The notes under the pieces are model-generated. The model was given only the letters and a program-made list of their open reading frames with translations, searched no databases and had not been told where the DNA came from. DNA of 47,049 bases from Mesorhizobium metallidurans STM 2683 (GTDB lineage Bacteria > Pseudomonadota > Alphaproteobacteria > Rhizobiales > Rhizobiaceae). The position numbers and the translations under genes were made by a program. Position 1 is the first letter of the stretch, and each line of letters starts with the position of its first letter. Shown in pieces: positions 8,430 to 17,411 of this stretch. Location of the stretch: assembly GCF_000350085.1 (NCBI RefSeq), contig NZ_CAUM01000014.1, positions 1 to 47,049 on the forward strand, read 5' to 3'.

Positions 8430-10415
8430 ATGAAAACCGTCACCGAATTTCCCCGCAAGGTCGTCGAATTCCCTGACATGGGCATCGTCATGCCGGATGG
8501 CTGCCGGCTGTCGGCGCGGGTGTGGATGCCGGAAGACGCCGGCGACGATCCGGTGCCGGTCATCCTCGAACATCTGCCCTACCGCAAGCGCGACGGCACG
8601 ATCTTTCGCGATCAGCTGACGCATCCCTATTTCGCCGGCCACGGTTACGCTTCGATCCGCGTCGACATGCGCGGCAATGGCGATTCCGAAGGGCTGATGG
8701 ACGACGAATATTCCGAGCAGGAATTGCAGGACGCCTGCGATGTCATCGCCTGGGCGGCATCGCAGCTCTGGTGCAACGGCAATGTCGGCATGATGGGCAT
8801 TTCCTGGGGCGGCTTCAACTGCCTGCAGGTGGCGGCCAGGCAGCCGCCGGCGCTGAAGGCGGTGATCAGCATCTGCTCGACCGTCGACCGTTATGCCGAC
8901 GACATCCACTACAAGGGCGGCTGCCTGTTGATCGAGAATTTCGGCTGGGCCTCGACGATGCTCTCCTATTCGTCGCGGCCGCCGGACCCGTTGCTCGCCG
9001 GAGACAATAGGTGGCGCGATTTGTGGCTGACCCGGCTGGAGAACCAGACCTTCCTGGCGCCGCTGTGGCTGAAGCACCAGCATCGCGACGCCTATTGGAA
9101 GCGCGGCTCGATCTGCGAGGATTTTTCCGCCGTCAAGGCTGCGGTACTGTCGATCGGCGGCTGGCATGACGGCTACCGCAACACGATTTCCCATCTCGCG
9201 ACCAACATCGAAGCGCCGGTCAAGGGCATCGTCGGCCCCTGGATCCACAAATACCCGCATTACGCGGCACCCAAGCCCGCCATCGGTTTCCTGCAGGAAG
9301 CCTTGCGCTGGTGGGACCGCTGGCTGAAGGGCATCGACACCGGCGTCGAGGCCGACCCGGCCTATCGTGCCTATGTGATGGACAGCGTGCGCCCGGCGCG
9401 CTGGCACCCGGAACGGTCGGGCCGCTGGGTCGCGGAACAGGAATGGCCGTCGTCCGACATCAAGACGCAGACGATCGAGCTGATCCCCGAAGGCAACAGA
9501 CCGGCCATCGTCGCTTCGCCGCAGAGTTGCGGTCTTGCCGGCGGCGAATATTTCCCCTTCACCTTCGGCCCGGAACTGCCCGGCGACCAGCGCCCCGACG
9601 ATGCGCTGTCGGTGTGTTTCGACCAGCCGGCGCTCACCGAGGCGATAGACATTTTAGGCGCGCCGGAGGTTCTTATCAGGGCTGCCTCCGACCGGCGCCA
9701 GGCGAATATCGCGGTGCGGCTGTGCGACGTGCACCCGGACGGCGCCTCCGAGCTGATCTCCTACGGCGTGCTCAACCTGACGCATCGCAACTCGCATGAA
9801 TTTCCGCAGGCGCTGGTGCCGGACGAGACGGTTTCGGCGCGGATCGTGCTCGACCAGTGCGCCTACCGCGTGCCTGCCGGCCATCGCCTGCGCATTGCCG
9901 TCTCCAACGCCTATTGGCCGATGATCTGGCCCTCGCCCGAGCCTGCACGCCTCGACCTGTCGGCGGCGACGCTGATGCTGCCGCTGCGCCCGTTGGCGAA
10001 GGGCGACGAAATCAGTTTCCTCGCCCCCGAAGGTGCTTCGCCCTGGGCAACCGAGACGGTTCGACCCGCAAATTCCGAGCGTCATGTCGATCGCGACGAG
10101 AAGACCGGCACCGTCACGCTCTCCATAACAGACGATTTCGGCGAAGTGCGCGATCTCGCCCACGGCCTTGCCAATGGCAGCATCGCCCGCGAGACCTGGA
10201 CAATCCATCCTGACGATCCCTTGTCAGCATCGGGCAAGACCCACTGGACGCAAACCCTGTCGCGAAATGGATGGTCGGTGCGCACCGAAACATCGGCCGA
10301 AATGCGCTCCGATGCGCAAAACTTCGTGGTTACGGCCAGAATCGAGGCCTATGAGGGCGAAATCCTGGTTTTCGAGCGCGATTTCGAGGAGAAAATCCCC
10401 CGCTCCCTTGTCTGA
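8430..10415 (+). CDS. CocE/NonD-family alpha/beta hydrolase (X-Pro dipeptidyl-peptidase/S15-like)
   Basis: This enzyme of about 661 residues has the S15/CocE architecture: an alpha/beta hydrolase core, a helical cap, and a C-terminal jelly roll from about residue 340. The nucleophile elbow is 'GISWGG' (Ser125). The usual acid and histidine motifs appear as 'GGWHDGY' and 'GPWIHKYPHY'. Family members hydrolyse esters and amides such as cocaine esters, and some act on peptides. No signal peptide is seen, so it is probably cytoplasmic. ATG 8394 is an alternative start 36 bp upstream; neither has a convincing ribosome-binding site. It lies 70 bp after the deaminase and just before a peptide-type ABC importer, so it may act on an imported amide, peptide or ureide. 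Substrate is unknown. Confidence 0.88.
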   Translation: MKTVTEFPRKVVEFPDMGIVMPDGCRLSARVWMPEDAGDDPVPVILEHLPYRKRDGTIFRDQLTHPYFAGHGYASIRVDMRGNGDSEGLMDDEYSEQELQDACDVIAWAASQLWCNGNVGMMGISWGGFNCLQVAARQPPALKAVISICSTVDRYADDIHYKGGCLLIENFGWASTMLSYSSRPPDPLLAGDNRWRDLWLTRLENQTFLAPLWLKHQHRDAYWKRGSICEDFSAVKAAVLSIGGWHDGYRNTISHLATNIEAPVKGIVGPWIHKYPHYAAPKPAIGFLQEALRWWDRWLKGIDTGVEADPAYRAYVMDSVRPARWHPERSGRWVAEQEWPSSDIKTQTIELIPEGNRPAIVASPQSCGLAGGEYFPFTFGPELPGDQRPDDALSVCFDQPALTEAIDILGAPEVLIRAASDRRQANIAVRLCDVHPDGASELISYGVLNLTHRNSHEFPQALVPDETVSARIVLDQCAYRVPAGHRLRIAVSNAYWPMIWPSPEPARLDLSAATLMLPLRPLAKGDEISFLAPEGASPWATETVRPANSERHVDRDEKTGTVTLSITDDFGEVRDLAHGLANGSIARETWTIHPDDPLSASGKTHWTQTLSRNGWSVRTETSAEMRSDAQNFVVTARIEAYEGEILVFERDFEEKIPRSLV

Positions 10416-10426
10416 GCGCTTATCGG

Positions 10427-10437
10427 ATTGGTCCAAT
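10427..10437. promoter_or_regulatory. ATTGGTCCAAT palindrome, candidate GntR-type operator
   Basis: This perfect 5-1-5 palindrome lies 134 bp before the start of the first binding-protein gene. GntR/FadR-class repressors commonly bind TTGGTnnnACCAA-like sites, so it is a plausible operator. No gntR gene is nearby. Confidence 0.35.
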
Positions 10438-10477
10438 TGCGACGTACGATTTACGCCACGGCATGTCGCATTCGGTC

Positions 10478-10507
10478 TTGCTTACCGCTTTCCCTTGCGG
10501 TCATTAT
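10478..10507 (+). promoter_or_regulatory. Possible sigma-70 promoter for the peptide-type ABC operon
   Basis: TTGCTT (10478-10483) and CATTAT (10502-10507) are 18 bp apart, in the 155-bp gap before the binding-protein gene. The match is moderate only. Confidence 0.3.
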
Positions 10508-10570
10508 TCTCCTCACAAGAAACAAGAAAAACGACCGTAAGGTCGTACCAACAGAGTGAGGAACTCAAAC

Positions 10571-12157
10571 ATGTCCAATGAACTGGAATATCTCAGCAGG
10601 CGCGTCGCGTTCGGCAAACTCAGCCGTCGTGATTTTCTCGGCCGGGCGGCAGCGCTCGGCGTCACCGCAGCCTTCGCCAACTCGCTGCTTTCAAGCGCAG
10701 CCCGCGCCGCCGGTCCGGTCAAGGGCGGCACGCTGAAGGCCGGCCTTGTCGGCGGCGAATCCACCAACAGCCTCGACCCGGCGCTGATGATGACGCAGGT
10801 GCCGTTCGCCTTCGGCAAGTGCTGGGGCGAAATGATCGTCGAGCTCTCGCCCGAGGGCAAGATCGAGAGCCGCATCGCCGAGGAGATCGGCTCGTCGGAC
10901 GACGCCAAGGTGTGGACGCTGAAGATCCGCGACGGCGTCGAATTCCACAATGGCAAGACGGTGACAGCCGAGGACGTGGCCGCCACGCTCGAACGCCATT
11001 CCGACGAGAAGTCGAAGTCCGGCGCGCTCGGCTACATGAAGGGCATCGAGACCATCAAGGCCAGCGGCAAGGAAGTCGTGCTAACCTTGAAGGAGGCGAA
11101 CGCCGACCTTCCCTACCTGCTCACCGACTACCACCTGATCGTCCAGCCGAACGGCGGCAAGGACAAGCCCGATGCCGGCATCGGCGCCGGCCCGTACAAG
11201 GTCGTGACCAACGAGCCTGGTGTTCGCCATGGCGGCGAGCGTTTCGCCAATTATTGGCAGGGCGACAAGATGGGCCATGCCGACCAGATCGAGGTCATCG
11301 TCATCAACGATGCCACGGCGCGCACGTCAGCCCTGCAGGGCGGCCAGGTCAACATGATCAACCGCGTCGAGCCGAAGATCGTCGACCTGATCAAGCGCCT
11401 GCCCGGTGTCACCATCCGCAACCATGCCGGTCCCGGCCACTACGTGTTCATCATGCATTGCAACACGGCGCCGTTCGACAACAACGACCTGCGCATGGCG
11501 CTGAAGCTGGCGATCGACCGCGAGGAGATGCTGGACAAGATCCTGCGCGGCTACGGCTCGCTCGGCAACGACTTCCCGATCAACGCGTCCTATCCGCTGT
11601 TCACTGAGATCGAGCAGCGCAAATACGACCCCGACAAGGCCAAGTTCCATTTCAAGAAGTCGGGTTACGACGGCAGCGTGCTGCTCAGGACCTCGGACGT
11701 CGCCTTCCCGGGCGCCGTCGACGCCTCCCAGCTCTTCCAGCAGAGCGCGGCCAAGGCCGGCATCAAGATCGAGCTCAAGCGCGAGCCCGGCGACGGTTAC
11801 TGGAACGAGGTCTGGAACAAGCAGCCCTTCTCCGCCTCTTATTGGGGCGGCCGCTCCACGCAGGACCAGATGTATTCGACCGCCTATCTGTCGACGGCCG
11901 ACTGGAACGACACGCGTTTCAAGCGCCCGGACTTCGACAAGATGGTGCTGGCGGCGCGCGCCGAGCTCGATGAGACCAAGCGCAAGCAGATGTATCACGA
12001 CATGGCTGTCATGGTGCGCGACGAGGGCGGCCTCATCCTGCCGATGTTCAACCAGTTCATCGACGCGACGGGTGCCAAGGTCGGCGGCTGGGTCAACGAC
12101 CCGCATCAGGAACTGATGAACGGCTACGCTTTGGCGAAGTGCTGGCTCGAAGCCTGA
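10571..12157 (+). CDS. Periplasmic binding protein of a peptide/nickel-type ABC importer (copy 1)
   Basis: The protein has 528 residues and belongs to the SBP_bac_5 family (DppA/OppA/NikA-like). ATG 10571 follows a GAGG. The N-terminus holds a twin-arginine signal, 'SRRDFLG', followed by an Ala-rich hydrophobic stretch ending near 'ARAAG', so export by Tat is expected. The body shows 'KVWTLKIRDGVEFHNGKTV' and 'AEDVAATLERH', typical of the family. It begins an operon with two permeases and a double ATPase, and a close paralogue closes the operon at 15742. Ligand is unknown; the ureide and hydrolase genes upstream make peptides, amides or ureides possible. The Tat route suggests folding before export. 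Confidence 0.93.
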   Translation: MSNELEYLSRRVAFGKLSRRDFLGRAAALGVTAAFANSLLSSAARAAGPVKGGTLKAGLVGGESTNSLDPALMMTQVPFAFGKCWGEMIVELSPEGKIESRIAEEIGSSDDAKVWTLKIRDGVEFHNGKTVTAEDVAATLERHSDEKSKSGALGYMKGIETIKASGKEVVLTLKEANADLPYLLTDYHLIVQPNGGKDKPDAGIGAGPYKVVTNEPGVRHGGERFANYWQGDKMGHADQIEVIVINDATARTSALQGGQVNMINRVEPKIVDLIKRLPGVTIRNHAGPGHYVFIMHCNTAPFDNNDLRMALKLAIDREEMLDKILRGYGSLGNDFPINASYPLFTEIEQRKYDPDKAKFHFKKSGYDGSVLLRTSDVAFPGAVDASQLFQQSAAKAGIKIELKREPGDGYWNEVWNKQPFSASYWGGRSTQDQMYSTAYLSTADWNDTRFKRPDFDKMVLAARAELDETKRKQMYHDMAVMVRDEGGLILPMFNQFIDATGAKVGGWVNDPHQELMNGYALAKCWLEA

Positions 12158-12173
12158 GCCTGGCCTTGCGGAT

Positions 12174-13133
12174 ATGTCCTCACCCATCGTGAAACTGGTG
12201 GCCCAGCGCGTTGCGCTGGGCATCCTTCTCCTGTTGGCCGTTTCGGTCCTGATTTTCGCCGGTACCCAGATCCTGCCGGGCGACGTCGCGCAAGCCATTC
12301 TCGGACAGTCGGCGACACCGGAGTCGCTCGCCAATCTGCGCGAGCAGCTCGGCCTCAACCAGCCTGCCTATATCAGGTATTTCCAATGGCTCGGTGGCGT
12401 GCTGACCGGCGATCTCGGCACCGCGATGTCGAGCGGGCAGGACATTGCGACATCGATCAAGGGACGGCTCTGGAACACCCTGTTCCTCGCCTTCTGGGCG
12501 GCAATCGTGGCCGTGCCGCTGGCGATCATCCTGGGATTGATCGCGGTGCGCTACCGCAATGGCTGGGTCGACAAGCTGATCTCCGGCCTGGCGCTCGCCT
12601 CGACCTCGTTTCCCGAATTCTTCATCGGTTATGTGCTCGTCTATTTCTTCGCGGTGAAGTGGCAGATCTTCCCCGGCATCTCGACCGTCTATGACGGCAT
12701 GCCCTTCGGCGAGCGCATGCAGGCGATCGCGCTGCCGGCGACAGCGCTGACGCTGGTGGTGCTTGCCCATATGATGCGCATGACGCGCGCCGCGATCCTC
12801 AACGTCATGCAGTCGGCCTATGTCGAGACGGCGGAACTGAAGGGGCTTTCGGCCTTCAATGTCATCCGCAAGCATGCCTTTCCCAACGCCATTGCGCCAA
12901 TCATCAACGTCGTCATGCTCAACCTCGCCTATTTGATCGTCGGCGTCGTCGTGGTCGAGGTGATCTTCGTCTATCCGGGCATGGGGCAGTATCTCGTCGA
13001 CCACGTCACCAAGCGCGACGTACCGGTGGTGCAGGCGGTCGGCCTGATCTTTGCCGCCGTCTATATCAGCCTGAACATCATTGCGGACATAGCGGCCATC
13101 ATCGCCAATCCGCGCCTCAGACATCCGAAGTGA
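12174..13133 (+). CDS. ABC importer permease, DppB type
   Basis: This 319-residue inner-membrane protein has about six hydrophobic segments. The first follows 'VALGILLLLAVSVLIFAG', and the conserved 'GLNQPAYIRYFQW' lies early, as in DppB/OppB. The EAA-type cytoplasmic loop that contacts the ATPase appears as 'YVETAELKGLSAFNVIRKHAFPNAI' with its invariant Gly. ATG 12174 lies 16 bp after the binding-protein stop. It pairs with the permease at 13144. Confidence 0.93.
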   Translation: MSSPIVKLVAQRVALGILLLLAVSVLIFAGTQILPGDVAQAILGQSATPESLANLREQLGLNQPAYIRYFQWLGGVLTGDLGTAMSSGQDIATSIKGRLWNTLFLAFWAAIVAVPLAIILGLIAVRYRNGWVDKLISGLALASTSFPEFFIGYVLVYFFAVKWQIFPGISTVYDGMPFGERMQAIALPATALTLVVLAHMMRMTRAAILNVMQSAYVETAELKGLSAFNVIRKHAFPNAIAPIINVVMLNLAYLIVGVVVVEVIFVYPGMGQYLVDHVTKRDVPVVQAVGLIFAAVYISLNIIADIAAIIANPRLRHPK

Positions 13134-13143
13134 GGGAGCGGGC

Positions 13144-13968
13144 ATGCTCGATATCAAACGCATCCCCATTCCCGCGCTGATCGGCATCGTGCTGACGGCG
13201 CTGTTCGTGCTGGCGGCGATCTTCGCGCCGTTGATCGCGCCGTACGGCAATGGCGAAATCGTTGGCGACGTCTGGGAACCGATGTCGGCGACCCATTTGC
13301 TTGGCACCGACAATCTCGGGCGCGATCTGCTGTCGCGCATGATCTACGGCGCCCGCATCACCCTGTTCATCGCGGTGCTGGCGACCGCGCTGTCGTTCTC
13401 GCTCGGCGCCGTCCTCGGCTTCTCGGCGGCGGTTTTCGGCGGCTGGTTCGACACGCTTTTGTCGCGCCTCGTCGATCTCCTGATGTCGATCCCGACGCTG
13501 ATCATGGCTCTTGTCGTGCTCTCGGTGCTGCCGACCAATCTGGTGACGCTGATCCTGGTCATGGGCATTCTCGACTCGACCCGCGTCTACCGCCTGTCGC
13601 GCGCCGTCGCCGTCGACATCAACGTCATGGATTACGTCGAGGCTGCCAAGCTGCGCGGCGAAAACGAGGCCTGGATCATCTTCCGCGAGATCCTGCCCAA
13701 TGCGTTGTCGCCGCTGGTCTCGGAACTCGGCCTGCGCTTCATCTATGCGGTGCTGTTCCTGTCGACCCTGTCCTTCCTCGGCCTTGGCGTACAGCCGCCT
13801 GACGCCGACTGGGGCGGCATGGTCAAGGAGAACAAGGACGGCATCGTCTTCGGCATAGGGGCAGCCCTCATCCCGGCGGCGGCAATTGCCGCGCTGGCGA
13901 TCTCGGTCAACCTGGTCGCCGACTGGGTGCTCAACCGCACGACAAGCCTGAAGGGAGGACGCGGGTGA
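13144..13968 (+). CDS. ABC importer permease, DppC type
   Basis: The protein has 274 residues and is the second permease of the heterodimer. Seen: the N-terminal DppC pattern 'LLGTDNLGRDLLSRMIYGAR', hydrophobic segments, and the EAA loop 'YVEAAKLRGENEAWIIFREILPNAL'. It starts 10 bp after the DppB-type gene, and its TGA overlaps the start of the ATPase gene. Length is slightly short of OppC, as usual for DppC. Confidence 0.93.
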   Translation: MLDIKRIPIPALIGIVLTALFVLAAIFAPLIAPYGNGEIVGDVWEPMSATHLLGTDNLGRDLLSRMIYGARITLFIAVLATALSFSLGAVLGFSAAVFGGWFDTLLSRLVDLLMSIPTLIMALVVLSVLPTNLVTLILVMGILDSTRVYRLSRAVAVDINVMDYVEAAKLRGENEAWIIFREILPNALSPLVSELGLRFIYAVLFLSTLSFLGLGVQPPDADWGGMVKENKDGIVFGIGAALIPAAAIAALAISVNLVADWVLNRTTSLKGGRG

Positions 13969-15623
13969 TGGCTGACAACAAAGCGAAATCCGGCCTCCTG
14001 CTCGACATCCGCAATCTGCGCATCGAGGCCACGGTGTTCCCGCCGGGTGAAGCGCCAAAGAACATCGTGCTTGTCCACGACGTCTCGCTGACACTCGAGA
14101 AGGGCAAGGTGCTTGGCCTGATCGGCGAGTCCGGCGCCGGCAAATCGACGATCGGCCTGTCGTCGATGGGTTATGGCCGCGGTGGCGTGCGCATCACCGG
14201 CGGCGAGGTCATCCTGAACGGCCGCGACATCCTCAAGGGCGGCAAGGAGGGTTTCCGCAAATTGCGCGGCCGCGAGGTCTGCTATGTCGCACAATCGGCG
14301 GCGGCGGCCTTCAACCCGGCGCACAAGCTGATGGACCAGGTGGTGGAAGCCACGCTGTTGCATGGCACGGCGACGCGGGCAGAGGCCGAAAAACGTGCCG
14401 TCGCGCTGTTCAAGAAACTCAGCCTGCCCAATCCCGAAAGCATCGGCGAGCGCTTTCCGCATCAGGTGTCCGGCGGCCAGCTGCAGCGCGTGATGACGGC
14501 GATGGCGCTGTGCTCGGAGCCCGATCTGATCGTCTTCGACGAGCCGACCACGGCGCTCGACGTGACGACGCAGATCGACGTTCTGGCGGCGATCAAGGAC
14601 GCCATCCGCGATACCCATGTGGCAGCCCTTTACATCACCCACGACCTTGCCGTCGTCGCCCAGGTGTCGGACGAGATCATGGTGCTGCGCCACGGCCGGC
14701 TGGTCGAATGGGGCGGCACGCGCCAGATCATCAAGGAACCGCGCCAGGAATACACCAATGCGCTGGTCTCGGTGCACGAGATAGAACACCAGGAGCAGAA
14801 CCCCGGCACGACGCCATTCCTGTCGGTCAAGAACGTCACCGCCGCCTATGGCCGCAGCCATATCAAGGTGCTGAAGAACGTTTCCGTCGATATCTATCCG
14901 GGTCAGACCCTGGCCGTCGTCGGCGAGTCCGGCTCCGGCAAGTCGACGCTGGCGCGGGCCATCACCGGGCTGTTGCCGCCCGAAGAGGGCACTGTCACTT
15001 TCGACGGCAGGCCGCTTGCCAACAAGCTTGCCGACCGGCCGAAGGAGGATCTGCGCCAGTTGCAGATGATTTACCAGATGGCCGACGTGGCGATGAATCC
15101 GCGCCAGGCCGTCGGCACCATCATCGGGCGGCCGCTCGAATTCTATTTCGGCATACGCGGCCGCGAGCGCGACAGGCGCGTCGCCGACCTGCTCGACAAG
15201 ATCGAGATGGGCAAGGGTTTCATCGACCGCTATCCGGCGGAGCTGTCCGGCGGCCAGAAGCAGCGCGTCTGCATTGCCCGCTCGCTCGCCGCCAAGCCGA
15301 AACTGATCATCTGCGACGAGGTGACTTCTGCGCTCGACCCGCTGGTGGCCCACGGTATTTTGAAGCTGCTGCTCGACCTGCAGAAGGAAGAGAGCGTCGC
15401 CTATCTGTTCATCACCCATGACCTTGCAACGGTGAAGTCGATCGCCGATTCGATTGCGGTGATGTATCGCGGCGAGGTGGTGCGCTATGGCGCCAAGAGC
15501 ACGGTGCTGACGCCGCCCTTCGACGCCTATACCGATCTTCTCCTGTCCTCCGTTCCCGAAATGGAGATCGGCTGGCTGGAAAAGGCGATCAAGGGACGGC
15601 GCATGGCGAGTGCGGGGAATTAA
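13965..15623 (+). CDS. Fused double ATPase of the peptide-type ABC importer (DppD-DppF)
   Basis: The 552-residue protein contains two complete ABC domains. The first has Walker A 'GESGAGKST', signature 'VSGGQLQRV' and Walker B 'LIVFDEPTTALD'. The second has 'GESGSGKST', 'LSGGQKQRV' and 'LIICDEVTSALD'. A linker near residue 275 separates them. Both halves keep catalytic motifs, so a single chain probably supplies both nucleotide sites for the DppB/DppC-type permeases. The start overlaps the permease stop (GTGATG: GTG 13965 or ATG 13968), indicating coupled translation. The DppD-type C-terminal cysteine motif that binds an iron-sulfur cluster in some relatives was not seen. Confidence 0.93.
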   Translation: MMADNKAKSGLLLDIRNLRIEATVFPPGEAPKNIVLVHDVSLTLEKGKVLGLIGESGAGKSTIGLSSMGYGRGGVRITGGEVILNGRDILKGGKEGFRKLRGREVCYVAQSAAAAFNPAHKLMDQVVEATLLHGTATRAEAEKRAVALFKKLSLPNPESIGERFPHQVSGGQLQRVMTAMALCSEPDLIVFDEPTTALDVTTQIDVLAAIKDAIRDTHVAALYITHDLAVVAQVSDEIMVLRHGRLVEWGGTRQIIKEPRQEYTNALVSVHEIEHQEQNPGTTPFLSVKNVTAAYGRSHIKVLKNVSVDIYPGQTLAVVGESGSGKSTLARAITGLLPPEEGTVTFDGRPLANKLADRPKEDLRQLQMIYQMADVAMNPRQAVGTIIGRPLEFYFGIRGRERDRRVADLLDKIEMGKGFIDRYPAELSGGQKQRVCIARSLAAKPKLIICDEVTSALDPLVAHGILKLLLDLQKEESVAYLFITHDLATVKSIADSIAVMYRGEVVRYGAKSTVLTPPFDAYTDLLLSSVPEMEIGWLEKAIKGRRMASAGN

Positions 15624-15741
15624 GGTCCAGGCGGCCGCGCCAAGGGTGAATGGCGGCCGTCATCCAGATGCAACGTGAAACAGGGAGGATCGGCACCAGC
15701 GGGCGGTGCTCGTGGGACGCTGTCAGGAAAAGGGGTAGCAA

Positions 15742-17331
15742 ATGCGGAACGAACTCGACCATCTCGCTGATCTCGCCGGCAAGGGCGGGATATCGCGCCG
15801 CGACTTTCTCGGCCGCGCGGCAGCGCTCGGCGTGTCGGCGGCACTGGCGCCGGTACTGGCCGGCAAGGCCTTTGCGCAGACGCCGGTCAAAGGCGGCATC
15901 ATCAAGGCGGGCCTGCAGGGCGGCGAATCGACCAACAGCCTCGATCCGGCACTGAACCTCAGTCAGGTGACCTACAATTTCTGCAAGCAATGGGGCGAGT
16001 TCCTTGTCCGCCTGAAGCCGGATGGCGGCGTCGAAAACCTCATCGCCGAGGAGATCGGCGCGTCGGATGACGCCAAGACGTGGACGATCAAGGTGCGTGA
16101 CGGCATCGAATTCCACGACGGCAAGACCGTCACCGCCGAGGATGTCGCGGCCACTCTCGAGCGCCATGCCGACGAGAAATCCAAGTCGGGCGCGCTCGGC
16201 GTCCTGAAGAACATCAAGACGATCAAGCCGAGCGGCAAGGAGGTGATCGTCACGCTGCGCGACGCCGACGCCGACTTCCCCTATCTGATGGCCGACTACC
16301 ACCTCGTCATCCAGCCGAATGGGGGCAAGGACAACCCGAATGCCGGCATCAGCGCCGGCCCGTACAAGGTCAGCGTCAACCAGCCCGGCGTGCGCCATGG
16401 CGGCGAGCGCTTCGCCAATTACTGGCAAGGCGACAAGACGGGCCATGCCGACCAGATCGAGATCGTCGTCATCAACGACGCGACGGCGCGGCTCGCCGCG
16501 CTGCAGGGCGGCCAGGTCCAGCTGATCAACCGCGTCGAGCCGAAAGTTGTGGATCTGGTCAAGCGCATTCCCGGCGTCAGCATCGAGAACGTGTCGGGCC
16601 GGGGCTACTATCCGTTCAACATGTTCTGCGACACGGCTCCCTTCGACAACAATGATCTGAGGATGGCGCTGAAGCTCGCCATGGACCGCGACGAGATGCT
16701 GGAAAAGATCCTGCGCGGCTATGGTTCGGTCGGTAACGACTTCCCGATCAACGAGGCCTATCCGCTGTTTTCGACGGATATCGAGCAGCGCAAGTTCGAT
16801 CCGGAAAAGGCGGCGGCAGCCTACAAGAAATCGGGCCATAGCGGCTCGGTCCTGCTACGCACCTCCGACGTCGCCTTCCCGGGCGCGGTCGACGCCGCCC
16901 AGCTCTACCAGCAGTCCTGCGCCAAGGCCGGCATCAAAATCGAGATCAAGCGCGAGCCTGGCGACGGCTACTGGTCGGAAGTCTGGAACAAGCAGCCCTT
17001 CTCGCTGTCCTACTGGGGCGGGCGGCCGACGCAGGACCAGATGTATTCCACCGGCTACGTCTCGACCGCCGACTGGAACGACACCCGCTTCAAGCGGCCG
17101 GAGTTCGACAAGATGCTGTTTACCGCCCGCGCCGAGCTCGACCAGGCCAAGCGCAAGGCGATCTACCACGACATGGCGGTGCTGATGCGCGATGAAGGCG
17201 GGCTGATCGTGCCGTTCTTCAACCAGTTCATCGACGCGGCCGCCACCAACAAGATAGGCGGCTACGTCAAGAACCCGAATGGCGAGATGATGGACGGCTA
17301 TGCGCTTGGCGCGTGCTGGCTGATCGCCTGA
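15742..17331 (+). CDS. Periplasmic binding protein of a peptide/nickel-type ABC importer (copy 2)
   Basis: This 529-residue SBP_bac_5 protein is a close paralogue of the protein at 10571; long stretches are shared, such as 'FANYWQGDK', 'ATARLAALQGGQVQLINRVEPK' in slightly different form, and 'VLLRTSDVAFPGAVDA'. It also has a Tat signal ('SRRDFLGRAAALG', hydrophobic run, 'AFAQ'). It follows the ATPase by 118 bp with its own ribosome-binding site and precedes a strong terminator. The reading frame is intact, so this is a functional second receptor rather than a relic. It may extend the ligand range of the same permease. Confidence 0.93.
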   Translation: MRNELDHLADLAGKGGISRRDFLGRAAALGVSAALAPVLAGKAFAQTPVKGGIIKAGLQGGESTNSLDPALNLSQVTYNFCKQWGEFLVRLKPDGGVENLIAEEIGASDDAKTWTIKVRDGIEFHDGKTVTAEDVAATLERHADEKSKSGALGVLKNIKTIKPSGKEVIVTLRDADADFPYLMADYHLVIQPNGGKDNPNAGISAGPYKVSVNQPGVRHGGERFANYWQGDKTGHADQIEIVVINDATARLAALQGGQVQLINRVEPKVVDLVKRIPGVSIENVSGRGYYPFNMFCDTAPFDNNDLRMALKLAMDRDEMLEKILRGYGSVGNDFPINEAYPLFSTDIEQRKFDPEKAAAAYKKSGHSGSVLLRTSDVAFPGAVDAAQLYQQSCAKAGIKIEIKREPGDGYWSEVWNKQPFSLSYWGGRPTQDQMYSTGYVSTADWNDTRFKRPEFDKMLFTARAELDQAKRKAIYHDMAVLMRDEGGLIVPFFNQFIDAAATNKIGGYVKNPNGEMMDGYALGACWLIA

Positions 17332-17357
17332 TTTCGGCCTCTCCACTTCACAAGCAG

Positions 17358-17390
17358 GAACGCCGCGTGTCACAGAGACTCGCGGCGTTC
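17358..17390 (+). terminator. Rho-independent terminator after the peptide-type ABC operon
   Basis: A perfect 10-bp stem, GAACGCCGCG/CGCGGCGTTC, encloses a 13-nt loop and is followed by TGATTT. It lies 27 bp after the second binding-protein gene. Confidence 0.75.
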
Positions 17391-17411
17391 TGATTTCAAC
17401 TAACAAATCGC

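Noticed and set aside
13743..15419. A 558-codon minus-strand frame over the double ATPase gene
   Set aside because: It is an antisense shadow of a gene with complete Walker motifs; no homology features are seen.
15742..17331. Second SBP_bac_5 gene as a decayed duplicate
   Set aside because: It is full length with an intact Tat signal and its own ribosome-binding site.
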